The notes beneath the pieces are model-generated. The model ran no database searches. It worked only from the letters and a program-made list of their open reading frames with translations, and had not been told where the DNA came from. From positions 870,501-934,500 of the forward strand of contig NZ_CP109067.1 of assembly GCF_035917335.1 (NCBI RefSeq): a stretch of DNA of 64,000 bases, written 5' to 3'. This stretch comes from Micromonospora sp. NBC_01813 (lineage in GTDB: Bacteria; Actinomycetota; Actinomycetes; Mycobacteriales; Micromonosporaceae). Both the position numbers and the translations under genes were made by a program. Shown here in pieces: positions 55,294 through 64,000 of the stretch; position 1 is the first letter of the stretch; every line of letters starts with the position of its first letter.

Positions 55294-56135
55294 GCACGAT
55301 CGACACGGCGTCGACCCCGTCGGTTTCCGCAGCTGGACTGCCCACCGTCGAGGCACGGCAGCGACCGCCGGTCGCACGGGCCTTCGGCGCCATTCTGCTG
55401 CGGGACCTCTTCGTCTCCGGCAAGGACATCTGGTTCGTCCTCGCCCAGGTCCTGTTGACTCCGCTGTTCATGTTGTTCGTCTTCACGCGGGTGTTGACCA
55501 TGCAGGGCATCGTGGGTGCTGGATTCGCGGACATCCTGCTGCCAGGTACGGTCGCGCTCGCCACCTTCACCACCTCCCTGCAGAGTGTGGCGGTGCCGTT
55601 GGTCAAGGAGTTCGGCTTTACCCGGGAGATCGAGGACCGGTTGCTGTCCCCGCTGCCGACCGCGCTGGTGGCGGTGGGCAAACTGGTCGTCGCCACGCTA
55701 CGCGGGTTGTTCGCGGCGGTGCTCGTCTATCCGCTGGGTGCCCTGGTGGTCGGCTCGGCGCCGGGTGACTGGTCGGCGCTGCCGTTGTCGTTGCTGGTGG
55801 TGCTGCTCACCGGGTGGGTGGGCGCAGCGTTGGGGATGACCCTGGCGACGGTGTTGCCGCTGCAACGCATCCAGGCCGCCTTCTCGCTGGTCGTCACTCC
55901 GATCATCTGGACCGGTTGCGTGCACTACCCGTGGCAACGGCTGGCGGAGATTCAATGGTTCCAGGTGGCCACGGCGGCCAATCCGATGACGTACGCGTCC
56001 GAAGCGTTGCGGGCGGCGATGGCCCCGCACGTGACCCATCTGCCGATCGCTCTGTGCCTGCTGGTCCTGACCGCCGTGGCCGTCGCCGCCACCGTCGCCG
56101 CGCTGCGTGCCTTCACCCGCCGGGCGGTCCGGTGA
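55290..56135 (+). CDS. ABC-2 type permease
   Basis: A 281-residue polytopic protein with about six helices, of the DrrB-like ABC-2 membrane family. It has a cytoplasmic start and the characteristic FTREIEDRLLSPLP segment following the second helix. It is the membrane partner of the preceding ATPase (TTGA overlap). The pair probably exports a hydrophobic compound, most simply the product of the upstream PKS. The start is TTG. Confidence 0.9.
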   Translation: MSTIDTASTPSVSAAGLPTVEARQRPPVARAFGAILLRDLFVSGKDIWFVLAQVLLTPLFMLFVFTRVLTMQGIVGAGFADILLPGTVALATFTTSLQSVAVPLVKEFGFTREIEDRLLSPLPTALVAVGKLVVATLRGLFAAVLVYPLGALVVGSAPGDWSALPLSLLVVLLTGWVGAALGMTLATVLPLQRIQAAFSLVVTPIIWTGCVHYPWQRLAEIQWFQVATAANPMTYASEALRAAMAPHVTHLPIALCLLVLTAVAVAATVAALRAFTRRAVR

Positions 56136-56186
56136 GCCGGTAGGTCCGCCCGACACCTGACACGACTAATCCTGATTTACCGCCTC

Positions 56187-56197
56187 AACAGGCTGTT
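56187..56197. promoter_or_regulatory. Short palindrome before the oxidase gene
   Basis: AACAGGCTGTT, a palindrome with a one-base centre, in a locally AT-rich 105-bp gap before the cytochrome oxidase gene. It could be an operator; there is no match to a known box. Confidence 0.25.
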
Positions 56198-56240
56198 TAG
56201 CAGGTTACGGTCGGTCCGGGTGGTGTCGGGAGAGGCGGCC

Positions 56241-58241
56241 ATGGCGGAGCAGACCGGTACGGAACTGTTGGTGCCCGCGCGTCCGGCCGTGATCGGAGCC
56301 ACCGGCGGGTTCCCCGGTCCGGTGCGTCCGGCGGTCCCGGGCAACTCGCTGACCCGGCTGTTGCGGACCACCGACGCCAAACAGATCGGTCTGCTCTATC
56401 TGAGCACGTCGTTCGGCTTCTTCATCGCCGGCGGCGTGATGGCCCTGCTGATGCGGGCCGAACTCGCCCGCCCCGGGATGCAGTTGCTCTCGCCGGAGCA
56501 GTACAACCAACTGTTCACCATGCACGGCACGATCATGATGCTGCTGTTCGCGACCCCGCTCGTCTTCGGGTTCGCGAACTACCTGGTGCCACTGCAGATC
56601 GGTGCCCCGGACGTCTCCTTCCCCCGGCTCAACGCACTGGCGTACTGGCTGTATCTGCTCGGCGGCCTGCTGGTCATGGGTGGCTTCCTGACTCCGGGCG
56701 GCGCGGCCGACTTCGGCTGGTTCGCCTACACGCCGCTGAGCCGGCTGGAACACAGCCCGGGAGTCGGGGCGAACATGTGGATCGTCGGCCTGGTGGTCTC
56801 CGGGCTCGGCACGATCCTCGGCTCGGTGAACCTGATCGCCACCATCGTCACCCTGCGGGCGCCCGGGATGACGATGTTCCGGATGCCGATCTTCACCTGG
56901 AACATCCTGATCACCGCACTGCTGGTCGTCCTGGTGTTTCCGCTGCTGGCCGCCGCGCTGCTGGCGCTGCTCGCCGACCGGTTGCTCGGCGCGCACGTCT
57001 ACGCGCCCGACACGGGCGGCCCGCTGTTGTGGCAGCACCTGTTCTGGTTCTTCGGTCACCCCGAGGTGTACATCGTCGCGTTGCCGTTCTTCGGCATCAT
57101 CAGCGAGATCATCCCCGTCTTCTCCCGCAAACCGATCTTCGGCTACAAGGGCCTGGTGGCCGCGACGATCGCGATCGCCGCGCTGTCGATGAGCGTCTGG
57201 GCGCACCACATGTTCGGCACCGGCCAGGTGCTGCTGCCCTTCTTCGCCATGCTCAGCTTCCTGATCGCGGTGCCGACCGGTATCAAGTTCTTCAACTGGA
57301 TCGGCACGATGTGGAAAGGACAATTGTCCTTCGAGACCCCGATGTTGTTCGCCGTCGGCTTCCTGGTCACCTTCCTGCTCGGTGGGCTCACCGGGGTGCT
57401 GCTGGCCAGCCCGCCGATCGACTTCCACGTCACCGACACGTACTTCGTCGTGGCGCATTTTCACTACGTGTTGTTCGGGACGATCGTCTTCGCCGCTTTC
57501 GGTGGTATCTACTTCTGGTTTCCCAAGATGACCGGCCGGCTGCTCGACGAACGGCTCGGCAAGATGCACTTCTGGACGATGTTCATCGGATTCCACGCGA
57601 CCTTCCTGATCCAGCACTGGCTCGGCAATGAAGGCATGCCTCGCCGGTACGCCGACTACCTGAGCACCGACGGATTCACCGCTCTGAACATGATCTCGAC
57701 CGTCGGGTCGTTCGTGCTCGGCGCCTCGACGCTGTTCTTCATCTGGAACGTCTGGGCGTCGTACCGCTTCGGTGAGCAGGTGACCGTGCACGACCCGTGG
57801 GGTTTCGGCAACTCGCTGGAGTGGGCCACCACCTGCCCACCGCCGCTGCGTAACTTCGACCGGCTGCCGCGGATCCGATCCGAGCGTCCGGCGTTCGAGA
57901 TCAAGTACGGGACCCAGGTCTCCGACCTCGGTCGTGATCTGCCGCAACGCGACACCGAGCCGCCTCAGCACCTGGCCGACGAACTGCGCCGGGAGACCGC
58001 TGCCCAGCGTGCCGTCCGACCCGGCACGGCCCAGGGACCCGCCGGGTTGATCACCTTCGAGCCCGACCCGGTGTCCGGTGCCCGGGCCGTCCAGATTCCG
58101 CCGCTGGAAGAGGTACGTCGGGCGAGTTTCGAACACACGACCGAGCCCGAGGACCCGCTCGGTGCGCAGCGGGGGCCGCAGGTGCAGCGGTGGCGTCGGC
58201 CGACGGCAGACGACGACTCCGCACCCGGCGACTCGACATGA
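56241..58241 (+). CDS. ctaD: Cytochrome c oxidase subunit I (CtaD-type)
   Basis: A 666-residue polytopic haem-copper oxidase subunit, the catalytic core for O2 reduction and proton pumping. Haem and Cu ligands are visible: His in TMHGTIM, HPEVY (with the cross-linked Tyr), WAHHMF and HFHYVLF. Twelve membrane helices are predicted. A long hydrophilic C-terminal tail (about 120 residues, from [12 protein letters not shown]) extends past the usual core. No other oxidase subunit gene lies nearby, so this is probably an extra or detached copy. ATG 56241 with a GAGAGG site is preferred over the GTG at 56220. Confidence 0.9.
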   Translation: MAEQTGTELLVPARPAVIGATGGFPGPVRPAVPGNSLTRLLRTTDAKQIGLLYLSTSFGFFIAGGVMALLMRAELARPGMQLLSPEQYNQLFTMHGTIMMLLFATPLVFGFANYLVPLQIGAPDVSFPRLNALAYWLYLLGGLLVMGGFLTPGGAADFGWFAYTPLSRLEHSPGVGANMWIVGLVVSGLGTILGSVNLIATIVTLRAPGMTMFRMPIFTWNILITALLVVLVFPLLAAALLALLADRLLGAHVYAPDTGGPLLWQHLFWFFGHPEVYIVALPFFGIISEIIPVFSRKPIFGYKGLVAATIAIAALSMSVWAHHMFGTGQVLLPFFAMLSFLIAVPTGIKFFNWIGTMWKGQLSFETPMLFAVGFLVTFLLGGLTGVLLASPPIDFHVTDTYFVVAHFHYVLFGTIVFAAFGGIYFWFPKMTGRLLDERLGKMHFWTMFIGFHATFLIQHWLGNEGMPRRYADYLSTDGFTALNMISTVGSFVLGASTLFFIWNVWASYRFGEQVTVHDPWGFGNSLEWATTCPPPLRNFDRLPRIRSERPAFEIKYGTQVSDLGRDLPQRDTEPPQHLADELRRETAAQRAVRPGTAQGPAGLITFEPDPVSGARAVQIPPLEEVRRASFEHTTEPEDPLGAQRGPQVQRWRRPTADDDSAPGDST

Positions 58242-58353
58242 CGACGCCGCGCTGGCGAACTGCCGGGTCGCGACTGCCGTGCCCGGTCGGGGTGCGCTAG
58301 CCTCCGATCCCTGGTCGTCGCGATCGCCGTGGTCCGCCACTGAGGAGGCGCAG

Positions 58354-58857
58354 ATGTTCGAGGAAGTCGCGGGAATCCCCGCCCACCCACTGCTGGTGCA
58401 CGCGGCGGTGGTCTTCGTGCCGCTGCTGGCGCTGCTGGCGGTGGCGTACGCGCTGATACCGGCCCTGCGCCCGCACACCCGTTGGGTGTTGGCCGCGCTC
58501 GCCGTCGTCGCACCGGTCTCCGCGCTGGTCACGAAGCTCTCCGGGGACGCGTTCTTCGCCCGGATGGACGAGGCCGGCCGGATCACCGAGAGCTTCCTGC
58601 CGGTGATCGAGGAGCATGAGCAGTTGGGCAACCTGACGTTGATGGCCGCGATCGTGCTGGGGCTCGCCACCCTGGCACTGGTCTACCTGGTTGCGCCTCG
58701 GGTCGCGGCGGCGGCCGGCAGCGCGGCCGCCGCGCCGCGCAGCGGGGCGCTGGTCCTGGTGGTGAAAGGTGTGGTTATCCTCGCCGCGGGGGTAAGCATC
58801 TACTTTGTGGTGAGTGCGGGCGACACAGGCGCGAAGGCGGTCTGGACCGGCTACTGA
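58354..58857 (+). CDS. DUF2231-type membrane protein
   Basis: A 167-residue protein with four predicted membrane helices. It opens with the DUF2231 signature GIPAHPLLVHAAVVFVPLLALLA, containing two His residues, and ends with a hydrophobic helix. Such proteins are linked to redox or haem functions, so it may be related to the oxidase gene just upstream; the actual role is unknown. A GAGGAGG site precedes the ATG by seven bases. The longer frame from 58078 overlaps the oxidase gene and is rejected. Confidence 0.75.
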   Translation: MFEEVAGIPAHPLLVHAAVVFVPLLALLAVAYALIPALRPHTRWVLAALAVVAPVSALVTKLSGDAFFARMDEAGRITESFLPVIEEHEQLGNLTLMAAIVLGLATLALVYLVAPRVAAAAGSAAAAPRSGALVLVVKGVVILAAGVSIYFVVSAGDTGAKAVWTGY

Positions 58858-58872
58858 CAGTACGGGGGCTGT

Positions 58873-58902
58873 CTGCTGGTGAGGTCCTCCGCTCACCAGC
58901 AG
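58873..58902 (+). terminator. Terminator after the DUF2231 gene
   Basis: A perfect 11-bp inverted repeat (58873-58883 with 58892-58902) around an 8-nt loop, 15 bp beyond the stop codon. It probably ends the oxidase-DUF2231 transcript. Confidence 0.75.
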
Positions 58903-59039
58903 CGGCGGCGAACGACGGGAATCGGCGGGATCGCGCGATTGGGCGAACCAACCGGTGAACTGTTCGCGCCGATTCGCCGTGGGTGGGGATATGGCACCGA
59001 CGCGGGCGGCGGCGGTGGCCGATCGGTGACGGAGGAACA

Positions 59040-59852
59040 GTGACGGTAAGTGTGCGTAGTGAGACGATCCGATCGGTGCACGCGCCGAGCATCGGGCTGC
59101 TGGTCCAGATCGCGGTGCTGATGACGCTGGCGGCGGTGAGCGGACTCGGGATCGCCGGTTGGCTGGCCGGGCTGGCGTACGGCGTGGCCACCTGGGCGCT
59201 GCTCATCCGGGCGATGCAGCAGCCCGAGGTGACCGGCTGGGGCCCGGCCGACACTGTCACCTTGGCCCGGGGCACGCTGGTCGGTGCCGTGACGGCGTTG
59301 GTGGCCGACTCGTTCCTGCAGCCGGTCCCGGTGGCACTGCTGGTGGCCCTGGCGGCGGTGGCGCTGGCACTCGACGGTGTCGACGGTCAGGTCGCGCGAC
59401 GCACCGGCACCTGCTCGCGCCTTGGCGCCCGCTTCGACATGGAGACCGACTCGGCGCTGGTGCTCGCACTGAGCGTGTTCGTGGCGGCGAACGTCGGCTG
59501 GTGGGCGCTGGCGATCGGCGTCTTCCGCTACGTGTTCGGCGCGGCGGCCCGGGTCTGGCCGTGGCTGCGGGCACCGTTGCCACCCCGGTTCAGCCGCAAG
59601 ACGGTCGCCGCCACGCAGGGCGTCGTGCTGGTCGTGGCGGCCGCCGGCATCGCCCCGGCGATGCTGGTCACGGCGTTGGTCGGGGCCGTCCTGGCGGCGC
59701 TGGTCTGGTCGTTCGGCCGCGACGTGCACTGGCTGTGGGGCAATCGGCAGCCAGTGGCCGCCGGCCAGCGCAATCCGGGACCGTCGGCCGGCCGCAACCA
59801 CGCCGAGCCGGCATCGGATCAGCGGGTACGGGCTGGCAGCAGCACCGCGTAG
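59040..59852 (+). CDS. CDP-alcohol phosphatidyltransferase family membrane protein
   Basis: A 270-residue integral membrane enzyme that transfers a phosphoalcohol between CDP-linked and alcohol substrates in phospholipid or related lipid synthesis. The catalytic motif is complete: DGVDGQVARRTGTCSRLGAR followed by FDMETD (D-x2-DG-x2-AR-x8-G-x3-D-x3-D). About five to six helices flank it. The substrate is unknown. GTG 59040 follows a GGAGG site; the longer frame from 58983 lacks one. Its last 34 bp overlap the 3' end of the convergent FkbM gene. Confidence 0.85.
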   Translation: MTVSVRSETIRSVHAPSIGLLVQIAVLMTLAAVSGLGIAGWLAGLAYGVATWALLIRAMQQPEVTGWGPADTVTLARGTLVGAVTALVADSFLQPVPVALLVALAAVALALDGVDGQVARRTGTCSRLGARFDMETDSALVLALSVFVAANVGWWALAIGVFRYVFGAAARVWPWLRAPLPPRFSRKTVAATQGVVLVVAAAGIAPAMLVTALVGAVLAALVWSFGRDVHWLWGNRQPVAAGQRNPGPSAGRNHAEPASDQRVRAGSSTA

Positions 59853-60622
59853 ACGTCGCCAGCGTTGGCGGCCTGCGGCAGTTCCCGTAGGTGTGCTTCC
59901 ATCTGCGCGCCGGTCAGCCAGCGGTCGAAGGTGAGCCGTTGGCTCTCGCCGAGCGCGACGTCGAATCGGTAGTCGCCGAGCGTGGCCAGCCGGCGCAGGC
60001 AACGTAGTGCGGTGTCGCGCTGGATGGTGGTGAACTCGAAGGACAGCGCGGGCACCGGGTCGTGTAGCCCGGCGAGGACGGCCTCCTCGAACCCCTCCAC
60101 GTCGATCTTGACGAACGCCGGCCGTCCGTGTTCGGCGACCAGGCTGGCGATGGTGGTGACCGGCACGTCGAGTTCGGCGTCCCACACCTGGTCGGACCAG
60201 CCGTTGGCGCCGTCGGCGGCCTCGACGAACTCCGCCGACGCGGTGGAGACGGTGGGGTTCGCGGAGTTGATGTACATCCGCACCGAGCCGACCGTGTCGC
60301 CGCAGGCCGCCTGCACCACCGACACGGCCGGGTCGTCGGCGTAGACGAGCCGCACCGCACGGGCGCACAACGGCTGCGGTTCCACCGCGACGACCCGGGC
60401 ACCGAGGCGCCGGAAGCTGCCCACCCGGTCGCCGACGTGCGCACCGATGTCGAAGACCAGGTCGCCCGGCCCGACGAACCGTCGATAGAGCAGGTCCATC
60501 GCGGTGTCGCGCGCGGCGTCGCCGTAGTAGAACTCCAGCGACCGGCGCAGCCCAGCGAGCTGGGGATCAGCGGCCAGCACCCGGGCCGCCACCGCCTGGC
60601 GCGGCTGCTCAGTTGCGGTCAT
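59819..60622 (-). CDS. FkbM-family SAM methyltransferase
   Basis: A protein of about 267 residues, a class I methyltransferase. The SAM loop is DIGAHVGDRVGSFRRLG, and the FkbM-specific motif VKIDVEGFEEAVLAGL is near the middle. Such enzymes commonly O-methylate sugars or peptides; the acceptor here is unknown. The start is ATG 60622, which overlaps the preceding gene of the minus-strand operon by 14 bp, so it belongs to the siderophore transcript. Methylation of a hydroxamate or carboxylate siderophore is a possible but unproved role. Confidence 0.8.
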   Translation of the reverse strand: MTATEQPRQAVAARVLAADPQLAGLRRSLEFYYGDAARDTAMDLLYRRFVGPGDLVFDIGAHVGDRVGSFRRLGARVVAVEPQPLCARAVRLVYADDPAVSVVQAACGDTVGSVRMYINSANPTVSTASAEFVEAADGANGWSDQVWDAELDVPVTTIASLVAEHGRPAFVKIDVEGFEEAVLAGLHDPVPALSFEFTTIQRDTALRCLRRLATLGDYRFDVALGESQRLTFDRWLTGAQMEAHLRELPQAANAGDVYAVLLPARTR

Positions 60623-63308
60623 TACGCGATCGTACGTCGACCGTGCGTCCACCTGCCTGGAACGCGTCCCGGGTCAGGAACGCCAACTGGGCACGTTTGT
60701 CGGCCAGCTCCAGCTGGTTGTCGAAGATGAAGCCCAGCCGCTTCCATCGCCGCAGCGCCCGATCGTTGCGTACGTCCGGCTCGATGACGATCCGTTGTCG
60801 GGCCGGATCGTCGAACAGGTGCCGGGTGTACGCGGCCGCCACCGCGTCGGTGAACCCGGTGACCGGGCGTGGTGCCGGTGCCAGGAACAGATGGATCCCG
60901 ATGTCACCGTTCCGCACCGGATAGTGCTCGCCCAGCGGGTCCTCGTCCGGTTCGTAGGTCTGGAAGATGCCGACCGGCTCGTCGTCGACGTACATCAGAT
61001 AGGCGTGGTGCGAGGCCAGTCCGTCGATGAACCGGTAGATCTCGCCCACCTGCTCCCGGGAGTGCCCGGTCATCCCCCAGAACCGGGCCCGAGGCTCGGT
61101 GACCCAGCGGAACACCAGGTCGAGATCCGCCTCGGGGTCGAGCACCACCAGGCTGAACCGGCCGATGCCCGGCAGCTGTCGCGCGTAGACGGTGGGCGCC
61201 ATGGTGCCGGTGCCGGTCGGACGCCACTGGACCCGGCAGACCGGAAGCAACTCTCCGGCCGCCCAATGGGGCAACTGGTCGGCGAAGTGCCGGTCGCCGG
61301 GGCGTCCGGACGCGCCGAACGGCACCACCCAGCGGCTGGCGGCCGGGTCGGCCAGATCCCAGACGTAGCGGGCCACCGGCCCGCGCCAGCAGACGTCGGA
61401 TACCCCGGGGACGCTGGAGGTGGCGAGGACGCAGTCGGTGTCACCACTGAGCGCCACCGGCGCGTCGAGGGCACCGGTCGCCGGGTCGCTCGGGGCGGGT
61501 AGCACCCGGATCGGATGCAGCACGTGCCGTTCGCCCCACGGCCCGGCCGGCGGGCCGGCGGTGATCTCGGCCAGTGCGGCCACGGCGGGGCGTGCGGGGT
61601 CGCCGCCGAGGCGGGGCAGCCCGGCGAGCACCTGCTCGAGGGCCAGCCCGATCCGGCCGACCGGGTCGAGCCACGGCGCGAACAGCGCGTCGAACCCGGC
61701 GTCGGCGTCCAGCGGTCGCAGACACGGCTCGGCGTACAGCCGACGGACCAACGCCGCCCGCCAGGCGGCGAACGTGCCCGCGTCGACGCTGTCGGCGGCC
61801 ATCGCGCCGTCCCAGCCGAGCAGTTGGTCGCGCAGCTGGTGCACCGCGGCGGGCTGGTCGGCCAGGTCCAGACCGCGCAGCAGCCGGCGCAACCCATCGG
61901 CCGCGACCCAGGTGTCGGCGTGCACCGTCGCGGGGTCGGTGCCCCGCTCGACGAGCGCCCGGATCCGCTGGGCCCGGTGCGGCGGGGCGAAGTCGACGCC
62001 GAGACCGTCGGTGTCATCCGGGCGGCGGTCGTTGGCGTTGACCACCACGGTCTCCACCTCGGCGGCGGGCAGCGGGGCGTAGCCGGTCTGCCAGGCGTAC
62101 CGGGGATCCCATCCGGGCACCGGCACCCGCCGGCAGCGTTCGTCGCGGACTGGCACCCGACCGGCGACCAGCCGGCGGACCGCACCGCTGCGGTCGGCGA
62201 CCAGCACGCTGTTGACCGGCTCCACCCAGCGGCGCAACGCCTGCGCGACGTCGTCGACGTCGCGGGCGCGCAGCAGCGGCAGCAGCGCGTCGAAGCCGAG
62301 CGCGCCGTCGACCCGGCTCGGCGTACGCAGGCTGATGCCCTCGCCGGTGTGCCGGTTGATGTCGATCACCGGGCCGCGTGGCGTCTCGATGATCTCGACA
62401 GGTACCGGCTCGGCGTCGCGTACCTCGATCAGCTCGGTGTGCGCCGGCGCCGGCGACCAGCCGTCGGCCTCCCGGACCAGGACCTGCCCGTCGGTGCGGC
62501 GTAACTGTTCGCGGTACAGATCCTGGTAGTCGGCCATCGCGTTGGTGATCGCCCAGGCGACGCTGCCGGCGTGCCCGAAGTGCGGCAACCCGGGTACGCC
62601 GGGGAAGGCGAACCCGACGACGTCGAACTCGGGGCAGCTCAACTGCACCTGCTGGTAGACGTTGGGTAGTTCGAGGATGCGGTGCGGGTCTCCGGCGATC
62701 ACCGCTGCCCCGGTGCCGCTGTGCCCTGCGGTCACCGCCCAGGCGTTGCTGCCCGACGCCGCCGGCGGCTCCATGGCGAACAGGCCGACGGCGTCCGGGC
62801 CGAGCGTGGCCTCGACGTGCGCGCGCCACAGCTTGGTGCCGAAGGTGCCGAAGAGCACATGCTGCACCAGGAAGACCCCGAGCGGTGTCCACGGTCGCCA
62901 CCTGCCGGCGGTGGTGCCGGTTTCGGCGAACTCGGGTGCCGCCGCCGCGCCGGCGGCCAGCCCGTCGTTGATCCCGTCCACGTAGGCGCCGAGCCACCGC
63001 TTGGTCGCCGGGTCGAGCCGGTGGAAGCACCGCCGCGCGGTGTCGTCGAGGCGTACCCGGCGGGCGAACCGGTCCCAGTCGACCTCGGCCGGGCCGAGCC
63101 GGCCGGCCAGCGCACCCTCCGAGCGCCACCGTTCGACCTCGATCTGCCAGGCCCGGTCGACGGCCGCGGTGTGCCCCTGCAGGTACGCCAACGCGTCGAC
63201 GTCGGCCGCCCACAGGTGCGGTACGCCGTACCCGTCGCGGTGCACCCGACCGGTCGCGGCGGCGGCGGACCCCCCGGACCCTCTGGAACCCTCGGACCCT
63301 CCGGTCAT
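60609..63308 (-). CDS. Penicillin-acylase/GNAT fusion of a siderophore cluster
   Basis: A protein of 899 residues joining two enzymes. Residues about 20-700 are a penicillin amidase-type Ntn hydrolase, with the autoprocessing Ser at about 187 in GSNAWAV and AMADYQDLY downstream; no signal peptide, so it is apparently cytosolic. Residues about 715-890 are a GNAT acyltransferase of the IucB/DesC hydroxamate-forming type (GDIGIHLFLAP, RIVIEPDVRNDRALRRWKRLGF, DKRAQL). The start is ATG 63308, overlapping the upstream synthetase stop as ATGA; the frame running back to 63983 is an unsupported extension. Separate penicillin amidase and acyltransferase genes are known in desferrioxamine-type clusters, but the fusion is unusual. 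Confidence 0.85.
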   Translation of the reverse strand: MTGGSEGSRGSGGSAAAATGRVHRDGYGVPHLWAADVDALAYLQGHTAAVDRAWQIEVERWRSEGALAGRLGPAEVDWDRFARRVRLDDTARRCFHRLDPATKRWLGAYVDGINDGLAAGAAAAPEFAETGTTAGRWRPWTPLGVFLVQHVLFGTFGTKLWRAHVEATLGPDAVGLFAMEPPAASGSNAWAVTAGHSGTGAAVIAGDPHRILELPNVYQQVQLSCPEFDVVGFAFPGVPGLPHFGHAGSVAWAITNAMADYQDLYREQLRRTDGQVLVREADGWSPAPAHTELIEVRDAEPVPVEIIETPRGPVIDINRHTGEGISLRTPSRVDGALGFDALLPLLRARDVDDVAQALRRWVEPVNSVLVADRSGAVRRLVAGRVPVRDERCRRVPVPGWDPRYAWQTGYAPLPAAEVETVVVNANDRRPDDTDGLGVDFAPPHRAQRIRALVERGTDPATVHADTWVAADGLRRLLRGLDLADQPAAVHQLRDQLLGWDGAMAADSVDAGTFAAWRAALVRRLYAEPCLRPLDADAGFDALFAPWLDPVGRIGLALEQVLAGLPRLGGDPARPAVAALAEITAGPPAGPWGERHVLHPIRVLPAPSDPATGALDAPVALSGDTDCVLATSSVPGVSDVCWRGPVARYVWDLADPAASRWVVPFGASGRPGDRHFADQLPHWAAGELLPVCRVQWRPTGTGTMAPTVYARQLPGIGRFSLVVLDPEADLDLVFRWVTEPRARFWGMTGHSREQVGEIYRFIDGLASHHAYLMYVDDEPVGIFQTYEPDEDPLGEHYPVRNGDIGIHLFLAPAPRPVTGFTDAVAAAYTRHLFDDPARQRIVIEPDVRNDRALRRWKRLGFIFDNQLELADKRAQLAFLTRDAFQAGGRTVDVRSRNDRN

Positions 63309-64000
63309 CGGGCCGGTGCCAGCACGGTGGCGATCGGGTTGTCCTGCGTGCCGGCGTAGATCAGCGACCCGGCCTGGTCGGTCAGGTCCACCATCTGCAG
63401 GGTGTTGCGCAGCTGCAGCCGGTTGAGGCAGGAGTGCCGGAACGTCGGCGTGAAGAAGTCCAGCCGGTCCCGTAGCTCGGGGTGGTCGTCGCCGTGGGCG
63501 CGGACGCACTCGGCGACCAGCCGCCAGAACTCGGCTGCCGGCAGCACCCGGTCGGTGTCGAGGATCGCGGCCAGGAACCGCAGGAAGCCGTCGAAGACGT
63601 CGGTGAAGATGGCCAGCACCCGGAAGTCGTCGTCGACCGGCATCCGGATCCGTTCGACCGCCGACGGCAACTCCCGGTCGTGCAGGGCGACGACCTCCTC
63701 GCCGATGTCCTTCATGAACACCCGCACCGGCACGTGGTCCTCCAGCACGAGGATCAGGTTCTCGCCGTGCGGCATGAACGCCACGTCGTAGCGGAGCAGG
63801 CAGTGCAGCAGCGGACGCAGGTACGCCCGCAGGTAGCGGGCCACCCAGTCGGCGGCCGGTAGCCCGGACGCGGCGACCAGCGCGGTGGCCAGGTGCGCGC
63901 CGTCGTGGTCGCGGTGCAGCAGGCTGGCCATGGTGGCGAGCCGCTGCCGGGACCCGATGCGGGGCACCGGGCTCTCCCGCCACAGCGCGGCCAACATCCG
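63305..64000 (-). CDS. IucA/IucC-type NIS siderophore synthetase (C-terminal part)
   Basis: A partial gene that continues beyond the window: the C-terminal 230 or so residues of a nucleotide-dependent siderophore synthetase that joins hydroxamates or citrate to amines by ATP-driven condensation. Recognisable motifs are YDVAFMPHGENLILVLEDH, KDIGEEVVAL and NRLQLRNTLQMVDL, which match DesD-like and other IucA/IucC proteins. The N-terminal catalytic part is outside. It is translationally coupled to the penicillin-acylase/GNAT fusion by an ATGA overlap. Confidence 0.9.
   Translation of the reverse strand, partial: RMLAALWRESPVPRIGSRQRLATMASLLHRDHDGAHLATALVAASGLPAADWVARYLRAYLRPLLHCLLRYDVAFMPHGENLILVLEDHVPVRVFMKDIGEEVVALHDRELPSAVERIRMPVDDDFRVLAIFTDVFDGFLRFLAAILDTDRVLPAAEFWRLVAECVRAHGDDHPELRDRLDFFTPTFRHSCLNRLQLRNTLQMVDLTDQAGSLIYAGTQDNPIATVLAPAR

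Noticed and set aside
56205-58670. 821-codon antisense frame over cytochrome oxidase and DUF2231
   Set aside because: Acidic/Gln/His-rich low-complexity shadow of a clearly real oxidase gene.
63309-63983. N-terminal extension of the penicillin-acylase/GNAT frame
   Set aside because: It runs through the IucA/IucC coding region in another frame; ATG 63308 with an ATGA overlap explains the start.
1-64000. tRNA, rRNA or riboswitch genes
   Set aside because: No cloverleaf-like, rRNA-like or known riboswitch pattern was recognised on reading; a tRNAscan or Rfam search would settle it.

Overview
The window is very GC-rich, uses GTG and TTG starts freely, and carries many actinobacterial families (conservon-type sensor kinase, DUF3159, MoxR/DUF58/TgpA operon, CebR-type operators). 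It looks like chromosomal DNA of a filamentous actinomycete, most likely Micromonosporaceae; the genus is inference.

Layout. 1-4.2 kb: a nickel/cobalt exporter with a secreted partner, a secreted purple-acid-phosphatase-like enzyme and a small anchored protein. 4.2-7.0 kb: a CPBP membrane protease followed by an apparently intact IS607-type element (serine recombinase TnpA plus TnpB). 7.1-11.2 kb: redoxin, lipoprotein, D-amino-acid oxidase, two small proteins and WrbA. 11.2-14.9 kb: a fused anthranilate synthase (TrpEG) preceded by a Trp-Trp leader peptide and an attenuator, divergent from an FGGY sugar kinase. 15.0-18.2 kb: a two-gene remnant of a conservon. 18.2-25.1 kb: a Ser/Thr kinase, a GH1 beta-glucosidase and a divergent GH48 exocellulase, with two CebR-type boxes in the shared intergenic region. 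25.3-35.6 kb: membrane proteins and a MoxR-DUF58-TgpA operon headed by a large beta-propeller/FN3 protein.

36.0-56.1 kb is the centrepiece: a long plus-strand operon for an iterative type I PKS resembling PUFA or secondary-lipid synthases. Protein 1 is tandem nitronate-monooxygenase-like, KS, AT, three ACPs and KR. Protein 2 is KS, AT, dehydratase and phosphopantetheinyl transferase. A discrete ACP, an alpha/beta hydrolase, a PAPS-type sulfotransferase, a secreted propeller-like protein, a lipoprotein esterase and an ABC-2 exporter follow. Together they suggest synthesis, sulfation or off-loading, and export of a lipid-like polyketide. A cytochrome oxidase subunit I, a DUF2231 membrane protein and a CDP-alcohol phosphotransferase come next.

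59.8-64.0 kb, on the minus strand, is the end of an NIS siderophore cluster: a partial IucA/IucC synthetase, an unusual penicillin-acylase/GNAT fusion and an FkbM methyltransferase. No tRNA, rRNA or CRISPR was recognised.
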